A stretch of 64,000 nucleotides of DNA. Origin: Roseomonas sp. Its GTDB lineage: Bacteria > Pseudomonadota > Alphaproteobacteria > Acetobacterales > Acetobacteraceae. The position numbers and the translations under genes were made by a program. A model generated the notes under the pieces. That model was not told the DNA's origin, ran no database searches, and saw nothing but the letters and a program-made list of their open reading frames with translations. This document shows positions 24,734-33,562 of this stretch, piece by piece. Positions within the stretch are counted from its first letter, which is position 1. Each line of letters starts with the position of its first letter. Location: NCBI GenBank assembly GCA_020249265.1, contig JADCGA010000020.1, positions 54,055 through 118,054 of the forward strand. The letters run 5' to 3'.

Positions 24734-26125
24734 ATGCAGACCCGTGAAGGCGCGCTTGCCCGCGCCGCGAGTTTTTTCGATGATGGCAGCTACAAGAAAT
24801 TGCTGACCGATCTTGTCGCCATCCCCTCTACCGCGCAGGAACCGGGGCATGAGGCTGATTTGCGCCATTATCTGGAAGGCGCGATTGGGCCATGGCTGGA
24901 AAGGCTCGGCTTTGCCGTCACCATCCATCCCAATCCGCTGGAAGGCTTTGGCCCGATTTTGACTGGGGCGCGGATTGAAGACGCAGCGAAGCCCACCGTG
25001 CTGCTTTACGGCCATGGTGACACGGTGCGTGGCTTGGATGATCAATGGCGCGCAGGGCTGAAGCCTTGGGAATTATACGAAGAAGATGGCCGCTGGTATG
25101 GCCGCGGCTCCGCCGACAATAAGGGACAGCACGCGCTGAATATCGCAGCGCTTGAAGCGGTGCTTGCCGAACGTGGCGGCAAGCTTGGCTTTAATGTGAA
25201 GATCATTCTTGAAATGGCGGAAGAACGCGGGTCACGCGGCTTGCGTGAATTCGTCGCTGCCAATCGTGACATGCTGGCGGCTGATGTGCTGATCGCGTCA
25301 GACGGGCCGCGCGTTGAGCCCGAAGTGCCCACCATCGCCACGGGCACGCGCGGGATTTTTCAGTTTGACTTGGTGCTGAAGCTGCGCGCTGGCGGCGTGC
25401 ATTCCGGCCATTGGGGCGGGCTGACCACGGACCCCGCCATTCGCATGAGCCACGCGATTGGCGCCATTATTGATCCACGCGGCAAAATCCTGGTGCGCGA
25501 TTGGCTGCCACAAAATGGCGTGCCGGCGGAAGTGCGTGGCGTGCTGGATGGCTGCCCGGTGGGCGGCGGCGAAGGTGCTGCCACGATTGACGCCGATTGG
25601 GGCGAGCCCGGTCTGACGCCGGCTGAGAAAATCTATGGCTGGAATAGCTTCATTGTGCTCGCCATGCTCTCCGGCAAGCCGGATGCGCCGGTGAATGCGG
25701 TCGCACCCGATGCGCGCGCCACCTGCCATATCCGCTACACGGTGGATACGGACCCGAATAGCTTTGAGGCATCTTTGCGTCGCCATCTGAATGAACAGGG
25801 CTTTGGCGATATTGTGATTGAAAATGCCGGGGTGCGCATGGCCGCTTCCCGCACGCCACCCAATCACCCCTGGGTGCGTTGGGCGCAGGAAAGTATGCAG
25901 AAAACGCTCGGCAAGCGCGTGCAGATCATCCCCAATTCATCGGGCGGCCTGCCGGGGGATGTGTTTGTGGACCATATCGGCGTGCCGCTGGTTTGGGTGC
26001 CGCATTCCTATAATGGCTGCAAGCAACACGGGCCGGATGAGCATTTCCTGATCGCGCCCGCTCGGGAAGGCATTTTGGCCTTTACCGGCATGTGGTGGGA
26101 TTTGGGGCAGGGCGGCACACCCTGA
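24734..26125 (+). CDS. M20 family metallopeptidase
   Basis: A 463-residue zinc dipeptidase/deacylase of the M20 family. YGHGDTV is the first metal His-Asp motif, GRGSADNKGQ carries the bridging Asp, and EMAEERGSRGLREF holds the catalytic Glu pair. HSGHWGG marks the dimerisation lid and CKQHGPDEHF the final metal His. The start is ATG 24734 or GTG 24731, after GAGGTG. It forms a pair with the 2-hydroxyacid dehydrogenase. Substrate may be an N-acyl amino acid or dipeptide; specificity is not visible. Confidence 0.9.
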   Translation: MQTREGALARAASFFDDGSYKKLLTDLVAIPSTAQEPGHEADLRHYLEGAIGPWLERLGFAVTIHPNPLEGFGPILTGARIEDAAKPTVLLYGHGDTVRGLDDQWRAGLKPWELYEEDGRWYGRGSADNKGQHALNIAALEAVLAERGGKLGFNVKIILEMAEERGSRGLREFVAANRDMLAADVLIASDGPRVEPEVPTIATGTRGIFQFDLVLKLRAGGVHSGHWGGLTTDPAIRMSHAIGAIIDPRGKILVRDWLPQNGVPAEVRGVLDGCPVGGGEGAATIDADWGEPGLTPAEKIYGWNSFIVLAMLSGKPDAPVNAVAPDARATCHIRYTVDTDPNSFEASLRRHLNEQGFGDIVIENAGVRMAASRTPPNHPWVRWAQESMQKTLGKRVQIIPNSSGGLPGDVFVDHIGVPLVWVPHSYNGCKQHGPDEHFLIAPAREGILAFTGMWWDLGQGGTP

Positions 26126-26229
26126 CCCGGTTACCTTTCTTCACGCGCGCTCTGCGCTGGCGCAATGCGCGCGTTACAAAAGGGGCGCAAGGCTGTCGCA
26201 CGGCATCTCGCCGTTTGCAGGAGTTTGAT

Positions 26230-26796
26230 ATGTCTTCAAAAACAACCCGGACCCTTGTGCTGGCTTCTGTCTTCGCCCTTGGCGCAGCAGGTTTGGCCAG
26301 CGCGCAACCCGGCCCAGGCCCGCAAGGCCCAGGGCCTCATCAGATGCATCACGGCCAGCGTGGCGATGGCATGATGGGCTTTGCCGCCGGCGAGGCTTTT
26401 GCCCGCGCCGACGCCAATAATGATGGCAAGGTGACGCGTGACGAAGCCAGTGCCTGGCTTGCCGCGCGCTTCGTAGAGATTGACGCCAACAAGGATGGTG
26501 GCCTGACGATCGAAGAGATCCGCGCCTTCTATACCGCCCGCCGTGGCGAAGGCCGTGGCCCGCCAGAGGGCATGCGCGAGCGCATGGAAACACGCCAGGC
26601 GGCGCGCTTCCGCTTTGTGGATGCGGATCTGGATGGCAAGATCAGTTTGCCTGAATTGCGCGTGATGGCGGACGCCATGTTCCGCTCCATGGATGCGGAT
26701 GGTGATGGCGCGTTGACGCGCGCCGAAGTGCAGCGCCGTGGCCACCGCGGCGATGGACCACGCCCGCAAGCGCCGGGGCAGCCCGCGCCGCGCTAA
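26230..26796 (+). CDS. Periplasmic EF-hand calcium-binding protein
   Basis: A 188-residue secreted protein. The signal peptide is MSSKTTRTLVLASVFALGAAGLASAQ, followed by a Pro/Gly/His linker (about 27-46). Four canonical EF-hand loops follow at 61-72 (DANNDGKVTRDE), 85-96 (DANKDGGLTIEE), 131-142 (DADLDGKISLPE) and 155-166 (DADGDGALTRAE), each with the 1-3-5-12 acidic ligands. It should bind calcium in the periplasm or outside. ATG follows AGGAG at 26219-26223 (6-nt spacing). Role unknown: calcium buffering or signalling are possibilities. Confidence 0.85.
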   Translation: MSSKTTRTLVLASVFALGAAGLASAQPGPGPQGPGPHQMHHGQRGDGMMGFAAGEAFARADANNDGKVTRDEASAWLAARFVEIDANKDGGLTIEEIRAFYTARRGEGRGPPEGMRERMETRQAARFRFVDADLDGKISLPELRVMADAMFRSMDADGDGALTRAEVQRRGHRGDGPRPQAPGQPAPR

Positions 26797-26811
26797 GAAA
26801 CCTATTTGGGA

Positions 26812-26844
26812 TGACGCGCAAGCCGGGGCGCGTCAGCCTTTCTT
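26812..26844 (+). terminator. Probable terminator of the EF-hand gene
   Basis: TGACGCGC (26812-26819) and GCGCGTCA (26828-26835) form a perfect 8-bp stem with an 8-nt loop, followed by GCCTTTCTT. It starts 15 bp after the EF-hand stop and its right arm overlaps the stop of the convergent CitE-type gene. Confidence 0.5.
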
Positions 26845-27732
26845 GGCCGCGATCTTTGCCGCAATCGCCAGAATGCGCTCGGCCTTCTGCACAATCGGGT
26901 AATCCACGAAGCGCCCATCCACCTGGATGGAGGCAAGCCCACCCGCTTCCGCTTCCGCGAAGGCTTCAACAATCCGCTTGGCACGGGTGATTTCCGCATC
27001 AGGCGGAGAATAGGCCGCATTGGCGGGCGCGATCTGATCCGGGTGAATACAAAGCCTGCCCTGAAAACCCAGCACCGCGCCACGCGCGCAAGACGCCTCA
27101 AAGGCCGCGGTTTCGCGCAATTCGATAAACACCGTATCAATGGGTGGCTCAAGGCCAGCCGCGCGGGAGGCGAGGACGAATTCGCTGCGTGCGGGCGTCA
27201 ATTCATCCTCCGTGAGCGTCCAGGTAATGCCGAGATCGGTGGTGTAATCGCCGGCACCAAAGGCCAACCGCCTGACGCGGCCAGAAGGCAGCGCCGCCGC
27301 AGCGCGTGCGAAATCGCGCAAAGCCACCAGCCCGCGTGCGGTTTCAACAATCGGCATCAGGTCTATGCCACCAGCGGGCAGGCCGCGTTCGGCTTCCAGA
27401 TTGCCGATCATCCAATCCACGGCAAGCAATTGGCCTGCATCCTCCAGCTTGGGCAGCACAATGCCATCCAGCGTGCCAGCGATAACCGCCTGCAGATCGC
27501 CAAAGCAGAATGGCGTATCAAAGGCATTGACGCGCACATAGGCGCGGCATTGGCGCGGGTTTTCCAAAGCTGCGCGAACCGCCCCGCGCGCGGCTGGCTT
27601 GGCGGCGATGGCCACCGCATCCTCCAAATCCAGAATAGCGGCATCGGCGCCCACCTGAAGCACCTTTTCCGCCCGGCGCGGATGGTCACCCGGGGCGAAA
27701 AGAAAACTGCGATTGGGACCGGGTGCGCTCAT
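26833..27732 (-). CDS. CitE-type CoA-ester lyase, candidate citramalyl-CoA lyase
   Basis: A 299-residue HpcH/HpaI family lyase. RSFLFAPGDHPRRAEKVLQVGADAAILDLEDAVA holds the CoA and metal motifs; AYVRVNAFDT, IVETARGL and FGAGDYTTDLG are in order, and the C-terminus reads VDGRFVDYPIVQKAERIL. It is divergent (135 bp) from prpD-maoC-acyl-CoA dehydrogenase-caiB-Bug genes. The set equals that of itaconate operons, where this member (Ccl, RipC) splits citramalyl-CoA into acetyl-CoA and pyruvate. That role is inferred from context; other malyl-type substrates remain possible. The shared promoter region 27733-27867 shows no clear operator. Confidence 0.88.
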   Translation of the reverse strand: MSAPGPNRSFLFAPGDHPRRAEKVLQVGADAAILDLEDAVAIAAKPAARGAVRAALENPRQCRAYVRVNAFDTPFCFGDLQAVIAGTLDGIVLPKLEDAGQLLAVDWMIGNLEAERGLPAGGIDLMPIVETARGLVALRDFARAAAALPSGRVRRLAFGAGDYTTDLGITWTLTEDELTPARSEFVLASRAAGLEPPIDTVFIELRETAAFEASCARGAVLGFQGRLCIHPDQIAPANAAYSPPDAEITRAKRIVEAFAEAEAGGLASIQVDGRFVDYPIVQKAERILAIAAKIAAKKG

Positions 27733-27867
27733 CTCTGTCTCTTTCCTGGCGTGTTGTGCCTCATGCGATGCTTACAATTTCACAGCCACGCTCCCGCGCC
27801 AAGGCCAGAGCTTTACAGCACCGCCAAGCCATGCCGAAATACGTCAAAACCCAGAGGAGGAACCGCA

Positions 27868-29295
27868 ATGATGGATGCGCTGCCCGGAACGATGGCTGAC
27901 GCTGACGCGAAAAGCCGAGCCCCAATTTCCGCCCAATTGGCCGGTTTCGCCGCGCAACTCCGCGCGGAAGACATCCCCGCCGATGTCACCGAACAAGCCA
28001 AGCGCCATATGCTGGATTGCCTGGGCATTGCGCTGGCTTCCACCAGCTTCGATTTCGCCCATCGCACCGCCAATGCGCTGCAAAGCCTGGCCGGCGCCGG
28101 CGCGCATCCCGTGATTGGCTATGCCATGCGCCTGCCTTTGCGCGATGCCGTGATGCTGAATGGCACGCTGATGCATGGGCTTGATTTTGACGATACCCAT
28201 TCCGATGCCGTGGTGCATGGTTCCGCCAGCGCCGTGCCAACCGCGCTTGGCATGGCGCGTGAACATGGCGCGAACGGGCTTGAAGCCCTCGCCGCTTATA
28301 TCATTGGCATCGAGGCATCGTCGCGCATCGGCGCGGCGGCGCAGGGCGCCTTCCATCAATTGGGCTTTCACCCAACCGGCATGGTCGGCGCCTTTGGCGC
28401 ATCGCTGACAGCGGGGCGTTTGGCGGGCGCAACCGAGGCGCAAATGGCCGCTGCCCAGGGTGTCATTCTTTCCATGGCGGCGGGGTCGCTTGAGTTTCTG
28501 GAGGATGGTTCCTGGACCAAGCGCATTCATCCCGGTTGGGCCGGCGTTTGCGGCATTACCGCAACGGCGCTGGCGCGCGCCGGCTTCAAGGCGCCGCCGG
28601 CAGCCTATGAAGGGCGCTTTGGCCTGTTCCGCGCCTATCTGGGCGGCAAGGCGCCGGAAGGTTTTGCTGAACGCTGCACGGAAGCGCTCGGCAAGCTATG
28701 GGAATTCCGCAATGTGGCGCTGAAACCTTACCCCTGCTGCCATTTCAATCATGCGATTGCTGACGCCACTTTGGCGCTGCGCCGCAAGCACGGCCTGACG
28801 CCAGAGGCGATCCGTAGCATGACGGCGCTGCTCTCACCGGGCCAATACAAGATTGTCTGCCAGCCGGAAGAAGCGAAAAAGGCGCCGGCCAATTCCTATG
28901 ACGCGCAATTCAGCATCCACTACACCATGGCAGCGTCCATTCTGCATGGCCGCTTCACGCTGAATGAATTGGATGAGCAAGCCATCCGTGATCCCCGCGT
29001 GCTGGAACTTTGCCAGCGCGCGCATTACGCCGAGGATCCGGATTCTCGTTTCCCGCGCTATTATTCCGGTGAGGTGGTGATTGAAACCACCGATGGCCGC
29101 ACGCTGCGCCACCGTGAGGAATTCAATCGCGGGTCCGATGGGCAGCCTTTAAGTGCCGCGGATGTTGAACAGAAATTCCGCGACAATGCCGCGCGCGTCA
29201 TGTCACCCGCGCGGATTGAACGCGTGATTGATCTGGCAATGACGCTGGACAAGGCAGAAAGCGTGGTGGCGCTGACAGAAGCTTTGGCGGGCTGA
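27868..29295 (+). CDS. MmgE/PrpD family protein
   Basis: A 475-residue member of the 2-methylcitrate dehydratase family. HMLDCLGIALAS, LNGTLMHGLDFDDTHSDAVVHGSASAVPTAL and KPYPCCHFNHAIADATLAL are family hallmarks. ATG at 27868 follows AGAGGAGGAA. A PrpD-like gene is a constant but biochemically unproven member of Pseudomonas itaconate operons, and the neighbours here are the same. It probably acts as an isomerase or dehydratase on a branched di- or tricarboxylate. First gene of a five-gene plus-strand operon. Confidence 0.9.
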   Translation: MMDALPGTMADADAKSRAPISAQLAGFAAQLRAEDIPADVTEQAKRHMLDCLGIALASTSFDFAHRTANALQSLAGAGAHPVIGYAMRLPLRDAVMLNGTLMHGLDFDDTHSDAVVHGSASAVPTALGMAREHGANGLEALAAYIIGIEASSRIGAAAQGAFHQLGFHPTGMVGAFGASLTAGRLAGATEAQMAAAQGVILSMAAGSLEFLEDGSWTKRIHPGWAGVCGITATALARAGFKAPPAAYEGRFGLFRAYLGGKAPEGFAERCTEALGKLWEFRNVALKPYPCCHFNHAIADATLALRRKHGLTPEAIRSMTALLSPGQYKIVCQPEEAKKAPANSYDAQFSIHYTMAASILHGRFTLNELDEQAIRDPRVLELCQRAHYAEDPDSRFPRYYSGEVVIETTDGRTLRHREEFNRGSDGQPLSAADVEQKFRDNAARVMSPARIERVIDLAMTLDKAESVVALTEALAG

Positions 29296-29328
29296 AGCCC
29301 TGGCCCATAAGGTTGAGGAAGCAAAAAC

Positions 29329-29817
29329 GTGACGATTGTAGCGGGCCGGGAACGTGGCAATTTCCTGGAAGATTTCGCGCCGGGCCAGGTGTTTGAACAC
29401 TGGCCCGGCCGCACGATTACAGAGGCTGACAATATCCACTTCAGCCTGCTGACGATGAACCAGCACCCGATGCATTGTGATGCGGATTTCGCGTCTCGGT
29501 CTGAATTTGGCAAGCCTTTGGTCAATTCCGCGCTGACGCTGGCGATCGTAACGGGCATGACGGTTGCCGATATTTCCTTCAATGCCATCGCCAATCTTGG
29601 CTGGAAGGATATTGCGCTGACGGCACCGGTTTTCCCCGGCGATACGATTTATGCGCGCACCACGGTGACCGATGTGCGCGCCAGCAAATCCCGCCCCAAT
29701 CAGGGCATCGTGACCACCAAGACCGAAGGCTTCAAGGCCGATGGCACGGTCTTTCTTTCCTTTGAACGGGTGAGCCTGGTGCCAAAGCGCGGCGCCGGCG
29801 TGAAGGCAGCAAGATGA
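29329..29817 (+). CDS. MaoC family hydratase, candidate itaconyl-CoA hydratase
   Basis: A 162-residue hot-dog fold hydratase. FLEDFAPGQVFEHWPGRTITEADNIHFSLLTMNQHPMHCDADFA contains the hydratase motif with Asp and His spaced as in (R)-specific enoyl-CoA hydratases (D-N-x-H-F...N-x-H-P-x-H). GTG start at 29329 follows GAGGAA. It overlaps the acyl-CoA dehydrogenase start (ATGA). In itaconate operons the MaoC-type protein (Ich, RipB) hydrates itaconyl-CoA; the same role fits here by context. Mesaconyl-CoA hydratase is an alternative. Confidence 0.88.
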   Translation: MTIVAGRERGNFLEDFAPGQVFEHWPGRTITEADNIHFSLLTMNQHPMHCDADFASRSEFGKPLVNSALTLAIVTGMTVADISFNAIANLGWKDIALTAPVFPGDTIYARTTVTDVRASKSRPNQGIVTTKTEGFKADGTVFLSFERVSLVPKRGAGVKAAR

Positions 29818-30965
29818 GCGATTTGGACGAACAGGAAAAGCTGGTTCTCGATTCGGTTGCACGCTTCTTGGAACGCCATGTGCGGCCCGTGGCGTCCAAG
29901 CTGGAACATGAAGACGCCTATCCGCATGAGATTGTCGCGCGGATGAAGGAAATGGGGCTGTTCGGCGCCATCATCCCACAGGAATTGGGCGGGCTTGGGC
30001 TGCGCCCTTCCACCTATGCGCGCATTATTGAATTGATCTCCGAGGAATGGATGTCGGTGTCCGGCATTCTCAATTCGCATCTGATCATGGCGCGCATTGT
30101 GGACAAGATGGGCACGCCCGAACAGCGCCAGCGCTTTCTGCCGCAATTTGCAACCGGCGAATTGCGCGGCGGGCTTGCGCTGACCGAACCCGATTGCGGA
30201 ACAGATTTGCAGGCCATTCGCACCGTCGCGCGGCGCGATGGTAATGATTACATCATCAATGGCACGAAAACCTGGATCAGCAATGGCATTGAAGGAAGTT
30301 GCTTTGCGCTGCTGGTAAAAACCAACCCGGCAGCGGAGCCGCGCCATCACGGCATGGCGATGTTCATTGCCGAAAAAGGGCCGGGCTTCACGGTTTCCCG
30401 CAAGCTCGAAAAGCTTGGCTATAAGGGCATTGATAGCGCGGAGCTTGTTTTCACCGATTACCGCATTCCGGCTGATCGGCTGATTGGCGGCGTTGAAGGC
30501 AAGGGCCTTGCTTGCGCCATCGCCGGGTTGGAACTTGGGCGCGTGAATGTCGCGGCGCGCGGTGTTGGTGTCGCGAAGCGCGCCTTGGATGAGGCGGTGC
30601 GTTATTCCCAGCAGCGCAAAACCTTCGGCAAATTCATCCATGAGCATCAGGCGATTGCGCTGAAGCTTGCCGATATGGCGGTGCGTGTGGAAGCGGCGCG
30701 ATTGCTGACCGATAAAGCCGCGCGGGCCTTGGATCGCGGCGATCGTTCGGATTATGAGGCCGGCATGGCGAAGCTTTTCGCGACCGAAGCCGCGGTGGAA
30801 AACAGCCTGGAAGCCATGCGCATTCATGGCGGCTATGGCTATTCCAAGGAATTTGTCGTTGAACGGCTCTATCGCGATGCGCCGCTTTTGGTGATTGGTG
30901 AAGGCACCAATGAAATCCAGCGCCTGGTGATCGCCAAGCGCCTGATTGAAAAGAACCCGATCTGA
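29814..30965 (+). CDS. Acyl-CoA dehydrogenase
   Basis: A 383-residue FAD enzyme. LALTEPDCGTDLQAIRT and TWISNGIEG are the FAD/substrate signatures. Catalytic Glu is in IGEGTNEIQR, the usual loop position. Preceding gene stop and this start overlap (ATGA), and its stop overlaps the CaiB start (TGATG), so the operon is tightly coupled. Pseudomonas itaconate operons also carry an acyl-CoA dehydrogenase of unproven role, perhaps oxidising a methylsuccinyl-CoA-type acid to feed the pathway. Confidence 0.93.
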   Translation: MSDLDEQEKLVLDSVARFLERHVRPVASKLEHEDAYPHEIVARMKEMGLFGAIIPQELGGLGLRPSTYARIIELISEEWMSVSGILNSHLIMARIVDKMGTPEQRQRFLPQFATGELRGGLALTEPDCGTDLQAIRTVARRDGNDYIINGTKTWISNGIEGSCFALLVKTNPAAEPRHHGMAMFIAEKGPGFTVSRKLEKLGYKGIDSAELVFTDYRIPADRLIGGVEGKGLACAIAGLELGRVNVAARGVGVAKRALDEAVRYSQQRKTFGKFIHEHQAIALKLADMAVRVEAARLLTDKAARALDRGDRSDYEAGMAKLFATEAAVENSLEAMRIHGGYGYSKEFVVERLYRDAPLLVIGEGTNEIQRLVIAKRLIEKNPI

Positions 30966-32173
30966 TGGCGGATCGGCCCCTGCCGCTGGATGGCGTCACG
31001 GTCCTGGCGGTCGAGCAATATGGCGCTGGGCCTTTCGGTTCCATGCTGCTCGCGGATATGGGGGCCGAGGTCATCAAAATCGAAAACCCAGCCGAAGGCG
31101 GGGATGTTGGGCGGAGCGTCGGGCCTTATTACTTCGGGCCAGGCGATAGCCATTTCCATCACGCCTTCAACCGCAACAAGCGCAGCCTTGCCTTGAATCT
31201 GAAGCACCCGGAAGGCATGGCGCTGCTGCGCCAATTGGTCGGCCATGCGGATGCGGTTTTGGATAATCTGCGCGGCGATCAACCAGACAAGCTTGGCCTG
31301 ACCCATGAGGCTTTGAAGGAATTCAACCCGCGCATCGTCTGCGCGCATCTTTCCGCCTATGGCCGCCAGGGCTCACGCAAATCCTGGCCGGGCTATGATT
31401 ATCTGATGCAGGCGGAAGCGGGCTATCTTTCCCTGACCGGAGAGCCCGATGGCCCACCCGCGCGCTTCGGTCTTTCGGTTGTGGATATGATGACCGGTCT
31501 GATGACGGCCTTCGCCTTGGTCTCAGGCGTGGTCGGCGCGCGCGCGACTGGGCGTGGCATGGATGTGGATGTCAGCCTATTCGATACAGCGCTGCATAAT
31601 CTTTCCTACCTCGCAACCTGGTATCTGAATGGCGGGCATGTGCAGGGCAGGGAACCGCGCGGTTCGCACCCATCGCTGACACCATCGCAGCTTTATCGCA
31701 CGCGGGATGGTTGGATTTTCCTGATGTGCAATAAGGAAAAATTCTGGCCTGCCTTGGCCCAGGCTTTGGGCCGCCCCGAATGGGCCGATGATCCGCGCCT
31801 TGCGACCTTCAAGGCACGGCTCGCCAACCGCGAATTGGTCACGCAAATCCTGGATCAGGCGCTATCGCAGAAAACCACGGCGGAATGGCTCGTGCTTTTC
31901 GGCGGCAGCGTGCCGGCGGCGCCTGTGTTTGATGTGGCGCAGGCTTTGAAGAATCCTTTCGCGCAGGAACAGGCGGCCATTGCCGATTTCACGCGCCGCG
32001 AAGGTGGCGACCCGGTGCGGATGCTGACCGGCCCAGTGCGCGTTGCAGGTGCCCGCCCGCCCAGCATCGCGGCACCGGCGCTGGGTGCCGATACTAACGA
32101 TATACTCGAAAAACGCCTTGGCCTTGATGCCGAGGAAATCCAGAAACTCAGGGAAAAGGGAACCATCACATGA
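30965..32173 (+). CDS. CaiB/BaiF CoA-transferase, candidate itaconate CoA-transferase
   Basis: A 402-residue class III CoA-transferase. GVTVLAVEQYGAGPFGSMLLADMGAEVIKIE begins the CoA domain and the Asp in SVVDMMTGLM is at the catalytic position. It overlaps both neighbours by 1-4 bases. In itaconate operons the CaiB-type enzyme (Ict, RipA) makes itaconyl-CoA, usually from succinyl-CoA; this is the expected step here. It differs clearly from the other CaiB protein at the left of the window. Exact acid unproven. Confidence 0.92.
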   Translation: MADRPLPLDGVTVLAVEQYGAGPFGSMLLADMGAEVIKIENPAEGGDVGRSVGPYYFGPGDSHFHHAFNRNKRSLALNLKHPEGMALLRQLVGHADAVLDNLRGDQPDKLGLTHEALKEFNPRIVCAHLSAYGRQGSRKSWPGYDYLMQAEAGYLSLTGEPDGPPARFGLSVVDMMTGLMTAFALVSGVVGARATGRGMDVDVSLFDTALHNLSYLATWYLNGGHVQGREPRGSHPSLTPSQLYRTRDGWIFLMCNKEKFWPALAQALGRPEWADDPRLATFKARLANRELVTQILDQALSQKTTAEWLVLFGGSVPAAPVFDVAQALKNPFAQEQAAIADFTRREGGDPVRMLTGPVRVAGARPPSIAAPALGADTNDILEKRLGLDAEEIQKLREKGTIT

Positions 32174-33162
32174 TGAAGCTTAAGCGCCGCAGCTTACTCG
32201 CCGCGTCTGGCCTGCTGGCCGCGCCCAGCATTGGCCAGGCGCAGGCGGCCTATCCCAATCGCCCGGTGCGTTTCGTGGTGCCGTTTCCGCCGGGCAATAT
32301 GTCTGATCTGATCAGCCGGCTGATGGTTGATGAAATGGCTAATCGCGGTGGTGTGCAGATTGTGGTGGATAATCGCGCGGGTGCGACGGGCGCCATTGGC
32401 ATTCAGGCTGTCAGCCGCAGCACGCCGGATGGCTATACGCTGCTGATGAGTTCCAATTCCCCCTTGGTGGTGAACCCCGCCGTCACGCGCAACCTGCCCT
32501 TTGATGTGACGAAGGATCTGGTGCCGATTGGCCTGGTGGGGTGGACAACCTTCCTTATCGTGGTGCCGCCGGATTTCCCGGCGAATACGCTGGCGGAAGC
32601 CATCGCGCTGTTCCGTGCCAATCCCAATCGCTATATCGCCTGCAATCCGGGTGCCGGGACTTTCGGCAATCTGGTGACGGAACAAATCTTCCGCGCTGTT
32701 GGCATCAAGATGGAACAGGTGCCTTATCGCGGCAGCGCCCAGGCTTTGCTTGATATGCAACAGGGCCGCGTTCATTTCATGGTGGATGCCATGACCAGCG
32801 CGCTGCCGCAGGTGCAGGGTAAGGCCGTGAAGGCACTCGCCGTTTTGGCCAATCGCCGTTCGCCCTTGGCGCCGGAAATCCCGACGCTTGCGGAATCCGG
32901 CATGCCGGAATTGGCGCCCTTGGAATCCATGGCCTGGAGCGGGCTGCTCGGTCCCGTCGGCACGCCGTCGGAAGTCATTACCTTCTGGAATCGCGCCATT
33001 ACCGCCATGCAAAATGATGCGGCGCTGGTGCGACGCTTTGCTTCCATCAATGTGGAAATGGCACCACCTTCACCACCCGAAAAACTGGGCGAAATGGTGC
33101 GCACTGAACTCGCGCGCTGGACGCGCGTGGCGCAGGAAGCGAATATCACCGTGGGCGGGTGA
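32170..33162 (+). CDS. Bug-type (TTT family) periplasmic solute receptor
   Basis: A 330-residue receptor with a twin-Lys/Arg signal MMKLKRRSLLAASGLLAAPSIGQAQA and mature start YPNRPVRFVVPFPPGNMSDLISRL. VDNRAGATGAIGIQAVSRSTPDGYTLLM is the second ligand loop. Its ATG overlaps the CaiB stop (ATGA), so it belongs to the CoA-ester operon and probably binds that pathway's acid. In Pseudomonas a TRAP transporter takes this place, so a Bug receptor here would be a replacement. No TctAB genes are linked. Confidence 0.92.
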   Translation: MMKLKRRSLLAASGLLAAPSIGQAQAAYPNRPVRFVVPFPPGNMSDLISRLMVDEMANRGGVQIVVDNRAGATGAIGIQAVSRSTPDGYTLLMSSNSPLVVNPAVTRNLPFDVTKDLVPIGLVGWTTFLIVVPPDFPANTLAEAIALFRANPNRYIACNPGAGTFGNLVTEQIFRAVGIKMEQVPYRGSAQALLDMQQGRVHFMVDAMTSALPQVQGKAVKALAVLANRRSPLAPEIPTLAESGMPELAPLESMAWSGLLGPVGTPSEVITFWNRAITAMQNDAALVRRFASINVEMAPPSPPEKLGEMVRTELARWTRVAQEANITVGG

Positions 33163-33177
33163 TCAGGTCACCGCGCC

Positions 33178-33555
33178 TCAATTCAAGAATGGATTTCCCC
33201 CACGCGGACCACGCGTGCGGGGGCCGTAATGGCGTGCCAGATAATCCACGATGGTGTCGCGGAACTCGCCTTCAATCGGATTCATCTCGTGCTTTTCCGT
33301 CATCCAATCCATCAACTCATCCCAGCGTTCGCGCGTGAAGGCGCTGCGGCGGATCAGCGCGGTATTGTGGCAGGCGGTGCAATAGCCGAATACCTCTGAC
33401 CGGCCTTCGCCTTCCGCCAGTACGGTTTCCTCTTCCTGCTGTTCTGCCGTGACGGCAGCGGCTTCCGCCTGGCGCTGCGCCGGATCAGGGGTTTGCGCGA
33501 TGGTGGCTGATGCGAACAACAGCACCGCCACCACCGCGTATTGCAGCAACCGCAT
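33178..33555 (-). CDS. SorB-like monohaem cytochrome c
   Basis: A 125-residue secreted cytochrome. Signal MRLLQYAVVAVLLFASATIAQ is followed by an acidic stretch and one haem site, C59-T-A-C62-H63. A candidate Met ligand is in HEMNPIEGEF. It begins 8 bp downstream of the molybdenum sulfite dehydrogenase gene, the gene order of SorAB systems, and should pass electrons from the catalytic subunit to the respiratory chain in the periplasm. Confidence 0.82.
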   Translation of the reverse strand: MRLLQYAVVAVLLFASATIAQTPDPAQRQAEAAAVTAEQQEEETVLAEGEGRSEVFGYCTACHNTALIRRSAFTRERWDELMDWMTEKHEMNPIEGEFRDTIVDYLARHYGPRTRGPRGGNPFLN

Positions 33556-33562
33556 GGCAGGT

